A DNA stretch of 64,000 bases from Bdellovibrionales bacterium GWA1_52_35 (GCA_001769805.1 MEPO01000027.1:173327-237326), one strand, 5' to 3'; positions 1 to 8,928 are shown, numbered from the stretch's first letter. Numbers and translations: made by a program. The notes: generated by a model from the letters alone, not told the origin.

Positions 1-586
1 GGGCCCTCTTACCACTTAATGGATAGCTCAGAAGGACCCGGAAGCCGCGCTCCGAATCCCACATGACCGAGGCAACCTCGCTGTGACTTGCAACCGGTGC
101 CTTATCCCATGCATCCAAGAGGTGAACTGCATCGAGAATTCGAAGCTGATCATCTCCGATAAAGCCCGAAAGTACGGGTAAATCCGGCTGAAAGCTCATA
201 TTCACCTTCCCGAAAATTTTACCTTCGGCGTCCACATAGGACAGTGCGCCGCTGGCAAGCTGGATCAAAGCGCGCGGTTTCCGATAGGTCACTGAAATCG
301 ATAGAGTTTGCGGAAATCTTTTCTGGATATTCACCTCGCGGACCCAGGACTCAGTCAGGATCCGCTGTTCAACAAGATCCAGATCGAGCTCAAATAGATT
401 GATCTTGCCTGTGGGAACTGCAGCCAGTTGAGAGATCGTCTGAGAATCAATCGGCCCCTCTTCAGATGAATTCAATATCTCGACTACCTGAATCATAAAT
501 AACGGTGAGCGCGATACAAAATGTGCTCCGATGGTCGCCAAGAGAAAAATCAGAGAAGAAATAATCAGTACGAACGACTTGCGCAT
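1..586 (-). CDS. ftsQ: FtsQ-like cell division protein (partial, 3' end beyond window)
   Basis: The minus strand is open from an ATG at 586 to the window edge. The protein begins MRKSFVLIISSLIFLLATIG, a short cytoplasmic tail plus one membrane helix, followed by a POTRA-like region (LFMIQVVEIL..., then TGKINLFELDLDLVEQRI, WVREVNIQKRFPQTLSISV) and a FtsQ-type stretch with YVDAEGKIF. This layout matches FtsQ/DivIB, the bitopic divisome protein linking FtsK/FtsA-side proteins with FtsL-FtsB in the periplasm. The C-terminal part and any downstream ftsA/ftsZ are outside the window, so the operon cannot be checked. It is divergent from the M28 peptidase gene. A distant POTRA protein of another kind is possible but less likely. 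Confidence 0.75.
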   Translation of the reverse strand, partial: MRKSFVLIISSLIFLLATIGAHFVSRSPLFMIQVVEILNSSEEGPIDSQTISQLAAVPTGKINLFELDLDLVEQRILTESWVREVNIQKRFPQTLSISVTYRKPRALIQLASGALSYVDAEGKIFGKVNMSFQPDLPVLSGFIGDDQLRILDAVHLLDAWDKAPVASHSEVASVMWDSERGFRVLLSYPLSGKRA

Positions 587-646
587 GCCGCAATCGTAAA
601 CTTTATTGTTTGGAAATTCAAACTCGGCGCTGATAGGAAAGGCCCA

Positions 647-2389
647 ATGAGAACTTTTATTCCGGTTCTTGTGAGCATTCTCGGTATTTTCGGTATTTTG
701 GTTTTCGGGTCCCGAACCATTCCACACTCCTCTTTCCAAAAAGCGATCTACTCGGGAGCCCTGCAGTTTGACGCTGTGAATGCTTTTTCCAAAATGCGCA
801 CCCTTTCAAAATCTTTTCCGAACCGTTTCACCTGGACTGAGTCGCGTAAAAACGCTGCCATTTGGCTCAAAGAGGAGTTGAAAAGATACGGCTACACGCC
901 CCGGTTCCAGGTATTCGATGAAACCATTGCTGGGAAAAATTACACGGACCTGGAAAATGTCTTCGCCGAGAAAACCGGGGAGCAATTTCCCGACTCGAAA
1001 ATCGTGATCGCCGCGCATTACGATATCGCCGAAGGAACCACGGAAGGTGCGATGGACGATGCTTCGGGTGTGGGGATCGTTTTGGAACTGGCGAGAATTT
1101 TCAGGCAAATTCCAACACAGCACTCGATTGTATTTCTGTTCACCGATAGCGAGGAATACGGCAATTTCTGGGGGGCACGTGCATTTGTCAAAGAACATAA
1201 GGACCAGCTCGCAGCTGCGATCAATATAGATTTCATCGCCCCTGGGCATCAGACTGGAATACTGCAACTCGGAGACGGCATCCGAAAGGGCTTCGTACCG
1301 CTCTGGCTCCGGGAACTCGGACTGGGCTCCCTCAATAAGGTTTCAGGTTTTGGTGAAAAGAACAGTGAACTCACCGGAATCGGTGAGCTCATCCAACGCG
1401 CGATTCTGCTGCCTGCGGCAGATCACGGTGCTTTCCTCGCCGCAGGCATTCCAGCGATCAACTGGGTTGGTCAAACGGACGATTTCAATAGCGTGATGAC
1501 CGATATTCACCATACCTCGCGAGACGTGGTCGAAGCGATGGAGGTGAAATCATTTGTACTGCCCGGACGAGCCGCAGAAACTTTGCTCCAATCAATCGAT
1601 CGGAGTCCGCTACTGCAGACCAAAAACGAGTTCTCTACCGGGGCTTACTGGAAATTGAGCGAGTCCTGGTACCTGGATCAGTTGATGACAGTCGCTTTGC
1701 AGCTCCTGCTTTTCCTGCCTTTTTTCTTTCGCACAGCTCAACGAGTTCTCGCGGCTTTCCGCAAGACAGACCCTGCGATTTTGAAAACAGCATGGAACGG
1801 CGAAGCTCTGCGGTTTCTTCGCGTCGCTTTTGCGCTTCTTGCAGGATACGCCGCCTTACTCCTGCTCCCGGGTGCCGGGATCCTCACCCGCTATGAGGAG
1901 TTTCCTGGAACACAGAAAACCCCCCTGCTTTATTCACCCGATCTCCTGGTGATTCTCCTGCTCATCGCAGCCGGTCTTCTTGTATATGGTTTGCTCAGGC
2001 GCTTCTCTGGGAATCCCAAGAGCAAAATCATCGAGCCGGAACTGGTCCATACATTTCATGTTTTCCTTCAAGCCGCGATTACTGCGCTCGCATTTGCAGT
2101 GAACAGTCATTTTGCGGTGATGGCACTGCTCTTTCCCGCATATACCTGGTCTTTCATCTCAAACAGCAAGAGCCGGGTTCTGAACTCTGCACTGCTCAGC
2201 CTGGGACCGATCAGTTTTGTTGCGGTCCTGGCTTATCTCACTTCGATCTTCCACCTGGGCGTGTCGTACTGGTTCTTACTTTTATCTGCGAGTTACGGCC
2301 TGATCTTACCCATTACCGCCATCCTCTTCCTGCTTTCGATCGCTCTAATGGGGCGAATTGCTGTTTCGATTTTCAAGTCGCGCTCATAA
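647..2389 (+). CDS. Membrane-anchored M28 family zinc peptidase
   Basis: 580 aa from the ATG at 647, which has GGAAAGG upstream; an in-frame ATG at 521 is rejected because it lies inside the ftsQ-like gene. One N-terminal membrane helix is followed by an M28 aminopeptidase domain with the expected metal ligands: H124 (AAHYD), D137/D138 (GAMDDASG), E169/E170 (DSEEYGN), D195 (NIDF) and H288/H289 (DIHHTS). The domain should face the periplasm and use two zinc ions to cleave N-terminal residues. Residues about 350-580 form around six hydrophobic helices, an architecture seen in M28 proteins with a C-terminal multi-pass domain. Substrate unknown. It is divergent from ftsQ and stands alone. Confidence 0.85.
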   Translation: MRTFIPVLVSILGIFGILVFGSRTIPHSSFQKAIYSGALQFDAVNAFSKMRTLSKSFPNRFTWTESRKNAAIWLKEELKRYGYTPRFQVFDETIAGKNYTDLENVFAEKTGEQFPDSKIVIAAHYDIAEGTTEGAMDDASGVGIVLELARIFRQIPTQHSIVFLFTDSEEYGNFWGARAFVKEHKDQLAAAINIDFIAPGHQTGILQLGDGIRKGFVPLWLRELGLGSLNKVSGFGEKNSELTGIGELIQRAILLPAADHGAFLAAGIPAINWVGQTDDFNSVMTDIHHTSRDVVEAMEVKSFVLPGRAAETLLQSIDRSPLLQTKNEFSTGAYWKLSESWYLDQLMTVALQLLLFLPFFFRTAQRVLAAFRKTDPAILKTAWNGEALRFLRVAFALLAGYAALLLLPGAGILTRYEEFPGTQKTPLLYSPDLLVILLLIAAGLLVYGLLRRFSGNPKSKIIEPELVHTFHVFLQAAITALAFAVNSHFAVMALLFPAYTWSFISNSKSRVLNSALLSLGPISFVAVLAYLTSIFHLGVSYWFLLLSASYGLILPITAILFLLSIALMGRIAVSIFKSRS

Positions 2390-2499
2390 GCACTCTGAAT
2401 AATGAGCATATTTGACTTAACTATTTATGATGCGCTGCATTATTCCATTGCCAAGCAAGATCCTGCGCGCTAAATGTGGGGCTCCCCTTGGAGGATATT

Positions 2500-2754
2500 A
2501 TGAAAAAGAAGCATGTCTCTGAAACCGCAATCGAACAGACCTTGAAAATGCTCTCGCAAGCGAAGGAATTCATCAAGCTCCCGAAGGGCACAAAAGAGTT
2601 TTCAACCGAAAAGCTCGTTTCGGCTTTAAAATCCCTTGGGCTTGCTACTCAAGACGAGCTGAATGATTTGAAAGCGCGAGTTGAAAAACTTGAAGCCGCT
2701 GCGGCCAGCGAAGACTCGGCCGATACAACTGAACAAACGACCACCTCGGCCTAA
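2500..2754 (+). CDS. Small coiled-coil protein, phasin/UbiK-like
   Basis: 84 aa. I place the start at the ATG at 2500, preceded by GGAGG at good spacing, not at the in-frame ATG 24 bases upstream. The protein has a basic N-terminus, a helical middle (EQTLKMLSQAKEFIKL), a conserved-looking TQDELNDLKARVEKLEA coiled coil and an acidic Ser/Thr-rich tail. This N-helix plus coiled-coil layout resembles short phasin-related or UbiK/YqiC-type proteins, but no catalytic motif is present and the assignment is inference. Its last four bases overlap the stop of dnaB on the other strand. Confidence 0.7.
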   Translation: MKKKHVSETAIEQTLKMLSQAKEFIKLPKGTKEFSTEKLVSALKSLGLATQDELNDLKARVEKLEAAAASEDSADTTEQTTTSA

Positions 2755-4226
2755 AGACTGATATCACCCTTGTCCGGGCGCGACCCCATAACAGGTGCTC
2801 CGGGTCCATTCTGGGCCAGGTTGGCAAAAAGGGTGTATTCCGGCAGCCACGCCAGGCGGATCGTATCGGTTTCACCGGCACGGTGCTTGGCGACAATCAG
2901 TTCGGCAATGCCTCTGTCTTCGGATTCCTTGTTGTACACTTCATCTCGATAAATAAAGCAGACAATGTCCGCATCCTGCTCGATTGCTCCTGATTCACGC
3001 AAATCCGAAAGCATGGGGCGCTTGTTGGGGCGGCTTTCAACACCACGGTTCAGCTGGGAGAGTGCAATGACCGGTACGCCCAGTTCTTTGCCAAGGTTTT
3101 TCAAATTACGACTGATTTCCGAAATTTCCCGCTCACGCGATCCGTCGCCTTTGGATGCGGCTTTGGAGCCTTTCATGAGCTGCAAATAGTCGATCACAAT
3201 GAGATCGAGCTTTTTTTCCATGGCCATGAGCCTGCGGCAGCGCCCGCGAATGTCCATGACCGTCAAGTCACCCGAATCATCGATGAAAATTTTGGATTTT
3301 GAAAGCTGATCCGCCGCTTGAGCAAGTCTTGGCCAATCACGATCAGCCAGGCGCCCCACCTTCAGACGTTTGGCGTCGATGCGCGCCAACCCGGAGAGAA
3401 AGCGGAAGCCCAATTCATCCTGCGACATTTCGAGCGAGAAGATCGCGACAACACCTTTTCCGGACATCGCAATGTTCTGGACTGCGGAGAGAAACAAACT
3501 CGTCTTACCCATGGCAGGTCGTGCCGCCAAAATCATGAGCTGACCTGCACGCAAGCCGCCGGTCAGTCTATCGAAATCATGAAAACCTGTTGCCAGCCCG
3601 ATTACATCTGTCTTCTGCTGGGAGAGCTCTTCAATCGTGTGCATATTCTCAACAAGAATTTGCTGAAGACTTGCAAAGGATTTGGTGAGTTGCGTATCCG
3701 CCACGGAAAAGAATTTCTTTTCTGCCTCATCCATGAACGCTTCAGTATCTTCGACACCATCGAAGGCTTCGGAGGAAATATCCGTGGCCGTGTCAATCAC
3801 TCGACGGAGCAGCGCCTTATCCCGAACAATTTTCGCATAATAAGCAACATTGCTGGCGGCAAACGAATCTTCGAAAAGAGAAGTCAGCGCCGCCGTGCCG
3901 CCGATTTGCTCCAGCCAACCACGATCGCGCAGGGATGAAGTCAAAGTCACCAGATCGGCCGGCTCTCCTCTTTCAGAAAGAGAGAGAACGGTTTCGAAGA
4001 TCTTGCGGTGGTTGTCACGATAGAAATCGCGGCCCTCAAGGCCGATATCAATAACCCGGTGAATAGCATCATTGTGGAGCAACAAAGCCCCCAGAACGGA
4101 TCGCTCGGCCTCAAGATTATGGGGCGGTACCCTGCCCCCCTTGCCTGACCCACTTGTTCCGGTTGCAGACGTACTACCGCCTGCGCCCGAGAACGAGGGC
4201 GCGTTCCAACCACCTTCTCCAGCCAT
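2751..4226 (-). CDS. dnaB: Replicative DNA helicase DnaB
   Basis: 491 aa, full length for DnaB. After a Gly/Ser-rich N-terminal extension of about 30 residues comes the DnaB N-terminal helical domain (PPHNLEAERSVLGALLLHNDAI), then the RecA-like motor with Walker A (ARPAMGKT), Walker B (LIVIDYLQLM) and the FSLEMS and LSQLNRGVE motifs. It unwinds DNA as a hexamer ahead of the replisome. AGAGGA precedes the ATG at 4226. It is the last gene of rpsF-rpsR-DUF2232-rplI-dnaB, five bases after rplI, a linkage conserved in many bacteria. The glycine/serine-rich leader before the usual PPHN start is slightly long. Confidence 0.97.
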   Translation of the reverse strand: MAGEGGWNAPSFSGAGGSTSATGTSGSGKGGRVPPHNLEAERSVLGALLLHNDAIHRVIDIGLEGRDFYRDNHRKIFETVLSLSERGEPADLVTLTSSLRDRGWLEQIGGTAALTSLFEDSFAASNVAYYAKIVRDKALLRRVIDTATDISSEAFDGVEDTEAFMDEAEKKFFSVADTQLTKSFASLQQILVENMHTIEELSQQKTDVIGLATGFHDFDRLTGGLRAGQLMILAARPAMGKTSLFLSAVQNIAMSGKGVVAIFSLEMSQDELGFRFLSGLARIDAKRLKVGRLADRDWPRLAQAADQLSKSKIFIDDSGDLTVMDIRGRCRRLMAMEKKLDLIVIDYLQLMKGSKAASKGDGSREREISEISRNLKNLGKELGVPVIALSQLNRGVESRPNKRPMLSDLRESGAIEQDADIVCFIYRDEVYNKESEDRGIAELIVAKHRAGETDTIRLAWLPEYTLFANLAQNGPGAPVMGSRPDKGDISL

Positions 4227-4231
4227 GTGGA

Positions 4232-4678
4232 TTATTCCTCTTTAACGATCCAGACTTTGAGAGTCGCGCTGACTTCAGGTTCCAATTTCACCGTAACGGG
4301 ATGAACTCCCAGGGTTTTAATTGGATTCGTGAGCTGAATCATGCGTTTTTCGATATTCAGTCCGACCTTCTTCAGTGCATCAGCGATATCGCCGGCGTTC
4401 ACAGAGCCAAACAGCTTGTCGTGTTCGCCTGATTTGCGATTCAAGGTGCAGGAAGTTTCGTTCAGCTTCTTGGCAAGCTCTTCAGCCGAAGCGCGTTCCG
4501 CGAGACGCTTCTTTTCAAGCGTCCGCTTCTGGTGCTCAATCATCGCGAGATTCTTTTCATCCGCCGCGAGGACCAGATTACGGGGCAGCAGATAGTTCCG
4601 CGCATACCCGTCAGAAACCGTCACGGCATCACCGATACGGCCTAAATTTTCAACATTTTCTCGCAAAATAACTAGCAT
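4232..4678 (-). CDS. rplI: 50S ribosomal protein L9
   Basis: 148 aa, typical length. It starts MLVILRENVENLGRIGDAVTVSDGYARNYLLPRNLVLAA, the diagnostic N-terminal RNA-binding domain with the GYARNYL(L/I)P signature, followed by the long connecting helix and the C-terminal rRNA-binding domain (LFGSVNAGDIADALKK). L9 binds 23S rRNA at the base of the L1 stalk and affects frame maintenance. It sits between the DUF2232 gene (19 bases upstream) and dnaB. Confidence 0.98.
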   Translation of the reverse strand: MLVILRENVENLGRIGDAVTVSDGYARNYLLPRNLVLAADEKNLAMIEHQKRTLEKKRLAERASAEELAKKLNETSCTLNRKSGEHDKLFGSVNAGDIADALKKVGLNIEKRMIQLTNPIKTLGVHPVTVKLEPEVSATLKVWIVKEE

Positions 4679-4697
4679 GAATACTCCTCAAAGTTGA

Positions 4698-5636
4698 TTA
4701 CGAATGCCTGAACTTGCTTCGAAAGTCAAACCACAGGTCGAAAAAACCAAGACTCAGAAGCAATGGCATCATCAAAACGACAGCTACCACGAACCCAATT
4801 GTCCGGAAGAAGCCACGAACCTGCCATAAATCAAAAAAGAAACTGAGAATACTTAATCCCTGAAGGGCATAAATCGCCATCAAAAACTTAAAGACGCTCT
4901 GTGCAACATCCGAAACCCGCCCCAGATCGATCAGCAGAAAGACCCCCATCAGGATCGTGGGCCAGATCAGGAATTCCGGTGCCCGCCAGTACCTCAAGTT
5001 ATTGAAATTAATACCCAACTCCTGTGCGATCTTTCTGGGATTCATGCGCAAGAGCAGGACTAGATTCAAAACGATCAGAACCAGGGAAGAAATACTGAGT
5101 GCTGCCGGCAATTCCAACTGGAACTTGTCTTTGAACTCCTCAACGCTCATTCCTCCCAGGAATTTTGCCGAGGAGCCCCCCATATTCGCCACCATTACGT
5201 CGATTGAGCGGTCAATGAGAGCTGAAATCTGTTGATGAAATTCAGCCCAGGACCCGGTCTGCTTGTAGACTGCGTAACCGATCAGGACCGTCATTCCAGC
5301 AGCGCAAATTCCCAGAAATGCGGCAAAGGATGCTTTTTCCAAAGAGCGGAAGCGAAGCAAGGCCTCCGAGAGGACCAGAACCAATGCCAGAATAAAGACC
5401 GAGTACGAGATCAGGCTTCCCGCCCCTCCCGCAAAATAAACCAGAATTCCATTAGTGATAAAAGCCAATGCCATCCATCGACGGCCAGACTCGAACCTCG
5501 CCACCAGCAATGGAAGCGGTGAAAAAACGCTGAAAAAAGCGCTTAAGAATAAAAAAGCACTGAAGAAAAATGGAACAACACGTACCCAGACGGGCATGCG
5601 GGCTCCGGAGGGAGAAGAACCCCCACCAGAGCCCAT
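4698..5636 (-). CDS. DUF2232 (YybS-like) polytopic membrane protein
   Basis: About 313 aa with some eight hydrophobic helices, located between rpsR and rplI where DUF2232/YybS proteins commonly sit. The reading frame extends upstream to 5798, but that would run across rpsR. Candidate starts are the ATG at 5636 (28 bases after the rpsR stop, poorly spaced AAGGA) and the ATG at 5597 (MPVWVRVVPFFF, with GGAG five bases ahead, directly before the first helix); 5597 may be the true start. Function is unknown. The family is thought to be integral membrane, possibly transport-related, and its linkage to ribosomal genes is conserved without an explanation I know of. Confidence 0.8.
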   Translation of the reverse strand: MGSGGGSSPSGARMPVWVRVVPFFFSAFLFLSAFFSVFSPLPLLVARFESGRRWMALAFITNGILVYFAGGAGSLISYSVFILALVLVLSEALLRFRSLEKASFAAFLGICAAGMTVLIGYAVYKQTGSWAEFHQQISALIDRSIDVMVANMGGSSAKFLGGMSVEEFKDKFQLELPAALSISSLVLIVLNLVLLLRMNPRKIAQELGINFNNLRYWRAPEFLIWPTILMGVFLLIDLGRVSDVAQSVFKFLMAIYALQGLSILSFFFDLWQVRGFFRTIGFVVAVVLMMPLLLSLGFFDLWFDFRSKFRHS

Positions 5637-5664
5637 ATTCCTTAAACCAGACGAATCAGATGAA

Positions 5665-5988
5665 TCAGCCGCCCATCGAGACATAGCCAACCATCGCCAG
5701 ATTGCGGGCGCGTTTGACCGCAGTTGTAAGCTGGCGCTGATGATAGGCGCAGTTGCCAGAAATTCGGCGCGGAACAATCTTGCCATGCTCAGTGACAAAA
5801 GACTGCATCATGCGATTGTCTTTATAGTCCATGATAAAATCCTGGTCCGAGCAGAAACGGCAGACTTTTTTACGGTGAAAGCCGCCGCGACGACCTCCAT
5901 CGCCATCTTTGTCCATACCGCGTTCCTCATTACGCTCGCTACGCTGGCCACGATCTTTGGAATCACCTTTCAAATTTGTAATGCTCAT
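5665..5988 (-). CDS. rpsR: 30S ribosomal protein S18
   Basis: 107 aa. The core (KKVCRFCSDQDFIMDYKDNRMMQSFVTEHGKIVPRRISGNCAYHQRQLTTAVKRARNLAMVGYV) is classic S18, with the CxxC pair and the TG/NCAYHQR-QLTTAVKRAR signature (YHQRQLTTAVKRAR visible). It has an N-terminal extension of about 35 charged residues rich in Asp, Gly and Arg, longer than in Escherichia coli S18 (75 aa). AAGGAG lies 8 bases before the ATG. S18 dimerises with S6, encoded 25 bases upstream. CRFC rather than a substituted pair suggests a zinc-binding form of S18. Confidence 0.97.
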   Translation of the reverse strand: MSITNLKGDSKDRGQRSERNEERGMDKDGDGGRRGGFHRKKVCRFCSDQDFIMDYKDNRMMQSFVTEHGKIVPRRISGNCAYHQRQLTTAVKRARNLAMVGYVSMGG

Positions 5989-6013
5989 CGCTCAATCTCC
6001 TTAAAAATATAAT

Positions 6014-6490
6014 TTATTCTTCTTCGGCGACGTCAGCGACTTCGACCGTTTCTTCAACTCGTTCATAGCGGCGCTCGGACATCCGTTCTTCACGCCGGGC
6101 TTCGCGCTCTTCTTCGCGACGTTTTGCGGCGGCATGGATATCGGCACGTTGTTTACGGAAAGTTTCCGCATTGAATTCTTTTTCGAGATTGACCGTCAGG
6201 AAGCGGATCACGTGTTCGTGAATGCGCAGGTGACGTTCGATTTCATGAACCACGCCTGGCTTACCCGTATAAACGAAGTAAGAGTAATGACCGCGTGTTT
6301 CCTTCTGAATCGGATAGGCCAGCTTGCGGCGACCCCAGTCTTCAGTAAGAACCATGTCGCCACCGAATTCAGTGATTGTGGTGGCAACGCGTTCGTGAAC
6401 CGCTTTCAAAGCGTCGTCAGAAAGCTCAGAGCGGGTGATAATGGTGGTTTCGTAACCCGGTCGGATAGACCCGGCAGTATTGGTATCCAT
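6014..6490 (-). CDS. rpsF: 30S ribosomal protein S6
   Basis: 158 aa. PGYETTIITRSELSDDALKAVHERVATTITEFGGDMVLTEDWGRRKLAYPIQKETRGHYSYFVYTG is the S6 fold, with the conserved WG(R/K)RKLAYPI motif. The C-terminus is extended by a strongly charged Glu/Arg tail of about 50 residues, which may interact with rRNA or be a substrate for glutamylation-like modification (inference). AAGGAGG precedes the ATG. It is the first gene of the rpsF-rpsR-DUF2232-rplI-dnaB block, and a hairpin in its leader may be the S6:S18 autoregulatory site. Confidence 0.97.
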   Translation of the reverse strand: MDTNTAGSIRPGYETTIITRSELSDDALKAVHERVATTITEFGGDMVLTEDWGRRKLAYPIQKETRGHYSYFVYTGKPGVVHEIERHLRIHEHVIRFLTVNLEKEFNAETFRKQRADIHAAAKRREEEREARREERMSERRYERVEETVEVADVAEEE

Positions 6491-6516
6491 GATTTTCCTC
6501 CTTATGGTTAATGAGA

Positions 6517-6553
6517 CGATGACAGTTCATGGTACCGAAATAGTTCGTCATCG
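6517..6553 (-). promoter_or_regulatory. Hairpin in rpsF leader, possible S6:S18 autoregulatory site
   Basis: On the minus strand the leader contains a perfect 7-bp stem (CGATGAC at the 5' side, GTCATCG at the 3' side) closing a 23-nt loop that holds a GGTACC palindrome. It ends 27 bases before the rpsF start. S6:S18 complexes are known in many bacteria to bind a structured rpsF leader and repress translation. That this hairpin is that site is inference from position; the exact consensus bulge was not verified. Confidence 0.4.
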
Positions 6554-6654
6554 CCGCAAAAGCCCGGCAGCAAAACAGCCACTCCCGAGCAAGGCCCCTC
6601 GTTTTGAGAGAGGATATTGATTAGCATGGCTAAGTCGGAAAGCCTAGAGGCTTA

Positions 6655-7413
6655 TCAAGCCTTGAGTGCCGCTTCTTTACGGCGCATACCGAGCCAGTGA
6701 ACGACCCAAATTGCGCCTTCATACATCAGAACGAGCGGTATCCCCAGAATCAGCATCGAGACCGCATCCGGCGGGGCAAAGAGAGCCGCGATCACCGTAA
6801 TTCCAATTATTGACATTCTCCTGTGCTTCCGCAATGTTGGAGCATCAACCAGTCCCAGAAAGCCCAAAAGAATAATCAAGACCGGCAACTCAAAAGCCAG
6901 GCCGAAAAGCAAAAGCAGCTTCAGACAGGTCCCATAATAGGAGTCGATCGTCAGCATCGGAATATCGCTTGGTGCCCCATAGGTCACAAAATAATGAAAA
7001 CCGACCGGGAACAGAATAAAATATGCGAAAGCCGCCCCGAGCAGAAAAAAGACCGTGGCCGCTGTGATAAACGGCACCACCATCTTCTGCTCCCGTTTAT
7101 GCAGGCCGGGCGCGATGAAACCCCAGAGTTCATAAAAGAAATAAGGAGCAAGGAAGAAAAGGGCCGCGTAGGCCCCCACCTTGAGATGAGTCAGGAAATT
7201 TTCGAAAAGACTGGTGAAATACAGGTGCTGGCGTTCCGGCGGCAGAACCGCGAATAACGGCGCACGAAGGAAGGTCAAGATGGGTTCGACAAAGGTGAAA
7301 AACGCGAGCAGGAACCCGCAAAAAAAAACTGTGACAGCACGTGTGAGCCGGGTGCGCAACTCATCTACATGGTCATAAAAAGCCATACTGCGAGAATTTT
7401 CTTGAGACGTCAC
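6655..7413 (-). CDS. tatC: Sec-independent protein translocase TatC
   Basis: 252 aa with six hydrophobic helices. The N-terminus MAFYDHVDELRTRLTRAVTVFF carries the TatC signature (H-x-x-E-L-R-x-R), and FLAPYFFYELWGFIAPGLHKREQK is the conserved F(A/G)PL-like loop with the functionally important Glu and P. TatC is the receptor for twin-arginine signal peptides in the inner membrane. No tatA or tatB gene is visible in the window, so those subunits are elsewhere. The first in-frame ATG is used; MAFYDHVDEL nine residues later is an alternative start. Confidence 0.96.
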   Translation of the reverse strand: MTSQENSRSMAFYDHVDELRTRLTRAVTVFFCGFLLAFFTFVEPILTFLRAPLFAVLPPERQHLYFTSLFENFLTHLKVGAYAALFFLAPYFFYELWGFIAPGLHKREQKMVVPFITAATVFFLLGAAFAYFILFPVGFHYFVTYGAPSDIPMLTIDSYYGTCLKLLLLFGLAFELPVLIILLGFLGLVDAPTLRKHRRMSIIGITVIAALFAPPDAVSMLILGIPLVLMYEGAIWVVHWLGMRRKEAALKA

Positions 7414-7456
7414 AAGTTGAGGGTAATATTCGCCTACCAGAAGGAGTTGTCAACTC

Positions 7457-8173
7457 ATGGATTCGGACCATCGCACCCGCTCTAAGAAGTCTTGGATTTT
7501 ACCAGCCGGCCTGCTCACAATCACTGTTCTTGTGATCATTGCGGGCATTCTCTTCAAAGATCAGTTGCTCACGGACGGTCTGCCGCCCGGCACTCCTGCG
7601 CCCACTGAACTCCAGGCAACTCCATCGGACGTCCCCTCACCAGATCCGGCAATGAGCCCAGATCCCAACGCAAGCCCCTCGCCGGGCATCAGCCTGGTGC
7701 CGGCTTCAAATGCCACACCGGATCTGACAATGGATCCACAAGGCCTTTCCAAAACCACCGCTCTGATGCGAACCGACAAAGGCATGATCAAATTTAAGTT
7801 TTATCCGGCTGATGCACCCAATACCGTGGACCGCATCATTGCTCTCATTAATCAGGGCTTTTACAATGGTTTGAGTTTTCACCGGGTTGTTCCGGGCTTT
7901 GTCATCCAAGGGGGCGACCCGACCGGCACCGGAGCAGGCGGAAGTGGCCAGAAACTCAAGGCTGAGTTCAACAACCGCAAGCACATTGAAGGCGCACTGG
8001 CGATGGCCCGCGCTGCTGATCCGGATTCAGCCGATTCCCAGTTTTACATTTCACTCGGAATGCATCCCCACCTGGATCGCAATTACACGGTTTTCGGCCA
8101 GGTGATCTCCGGTATGGACATCGCGAAAAAAATTGCTGTGGGCGACAGGATAATTTCACTCACGCTGGAATAA
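7457..8173 (+). CDS. Membrane-anchored cyclophilin-type peptidyl-prolyl isomerase
   Basis: 238 aa. There is an N-terminal helix (WILPAGLLTITVLVIIAGILF), then a linker of about 55 residues rich in Pro, Ser and Asp (repeated PSPDP/SPDPN units), then a cyclophilin domain (YNGLSFHRVVPGFVIQGGDPTGTGAGG, ALAMARAADPDSADSQFYISL, FGQVISGMDIAKKI). The FHRV, QGGDPTGTG and MAR/SQFFI-type motifs are the active-site landmarks; here the last reads SQFYISL. It should catalyse proline isomerisation in the periplasm while tethered to the inner membrane. Its stop lies one base before the stop of the opposing gene. Confidence 0.92.
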   Translation: MDSDHRTRSKKSWILPAGLLTITVLVIIAGILFKDQLLTDGLPPGTPAPTELQATPSDVPSPDPAMSPDPNASPSPGISLVPASNATPDLTMDPQGLSKTTALMRTDKGMIKFKFYPADAPNTVDRIIALINQGFYNGLSFHRVVPGFVIQGGDPTGTGAGGSGQKLKAEFNNRKHIEGALAMARAADPDSADSQFYISLGMHPHLDRNYTVFGQVISGMDIAKKIAVGDRIISLTLE

Positions 8174-8174
8174 A

Positions 8175-8828
8175 TCAGCGCAGGCCTTTTTTTATCACTC
8201 TCTTCAGGGTGTCAACAGCCGGAGTGGCGGAATTCGGTTCGGCTTCTTTGCCAATAATGCCTGCCCGTTTGAGCATCTTTTCGGCGCGAGGACTTCTGGT
8301 ATTTGCCCACTCATCGTAAACACGAAGCAGGTCCTTTTCTGTCCGTTGAGAGGTCTGATCACTGATTTCGGCCAACACCTCGACAAAGCGACCGAATTTA
8401 TTGCCGAGCTCCTCAAAAACGCTGCGCTGCTGAGCCGCTGCGGCGAGCAATGCCACTTTGCCGTAAGCAGCCCCTCCCATTTCAACGTAGTACCTGATGT
8501 TCACGAGCTTCCTGGAAAGACTCTCCTGAAAAAATCCCGCAGTATATAAAGAGATATCGCCGATGCGTCGGAACATCGCGCCTCGCGCGCTGGGCCGCTC
8601 AACTTCCAGAGCCTGTTTCAGCATCAGCGCCAAAGGTTGCTGAAGGGCTGCACCATCCTGATCTCGGGCATAAAGTCGATCCGTTGTTATAAATTGATTC
8701 AGAAGATTGACGAGGTAAAATTCCGTCTCGGGTTGCGCGCTCACCTTCTGCTGCTGCAAAGCCCGGACAAGCAGATCCCTGAAGAAAGCCTGAGGTTGTG
8801 AAACCAAGGTGATTATACCTTCAGACAT
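8175..8828 (-). CDS. Conserved hypothetical protein, mostly helical
   Basis: 217 aa from the ATG at 8828 (MSEGIITLV; GAGG just upstream), preferred over the in-frame ATG 12 bases earlier. It has no signal peptide or membrane helix and is predicted alpha-helical throughout (ALQQQKVSAQPETEFYLVNLLNQF, YYVEMGGAAYGKVALLAAAAQQRSVFEELGNKFGRFVEVLAEIS). I do not recognise a named domain. A strong sigma70-type promoter lies upstream, so it is probably monocistronic and constitutive. Confidence 0.75.
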   Translation of the reverse strand: MSEGIITLVSQPQAFFRDLLVRALQQQKVSAQPETEFYLVNLLNQFITTDRLYARDQDGAALQQPLALMLKQALEVERPSARGAMFRRIGDISLYTAGFFQESLSRKLVNIRYYVEMGGAAYGKVALLAAAAQQRSVFEELGNKFGRFVEVLAEISDQTSQRTEKDLLRVYDEWANTRSPRAEKMLKRAGIIGKEAEPNSATPAVDTLKRVIKKGLR

Positions 8829-8900
8829 GGGTGACCTCACCCACTACGGAACAGAAATAGTTGACAATAATAGACAATAACCACCACCCTCTCTCTTCTA

Positions 8901-8928
8901 ATTTTAGCCCCGCCGGCTCCGGTGTCAA
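8901..8928 (-). promoter_or_regulatory. Sigma70-type promoter for the 8175-8828 gene
   Basis: On the minus strand a perfect -35 (TTGACA, 8928-8923) is followed by a 16-base GC-rich spacer and a -10 (TAAAAT, 8906-8901). The distance to the start codon implies a leader of about 65 bases. The leader also holds a short direct repeat (GACAATAA twice). Confidence 0.65.
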
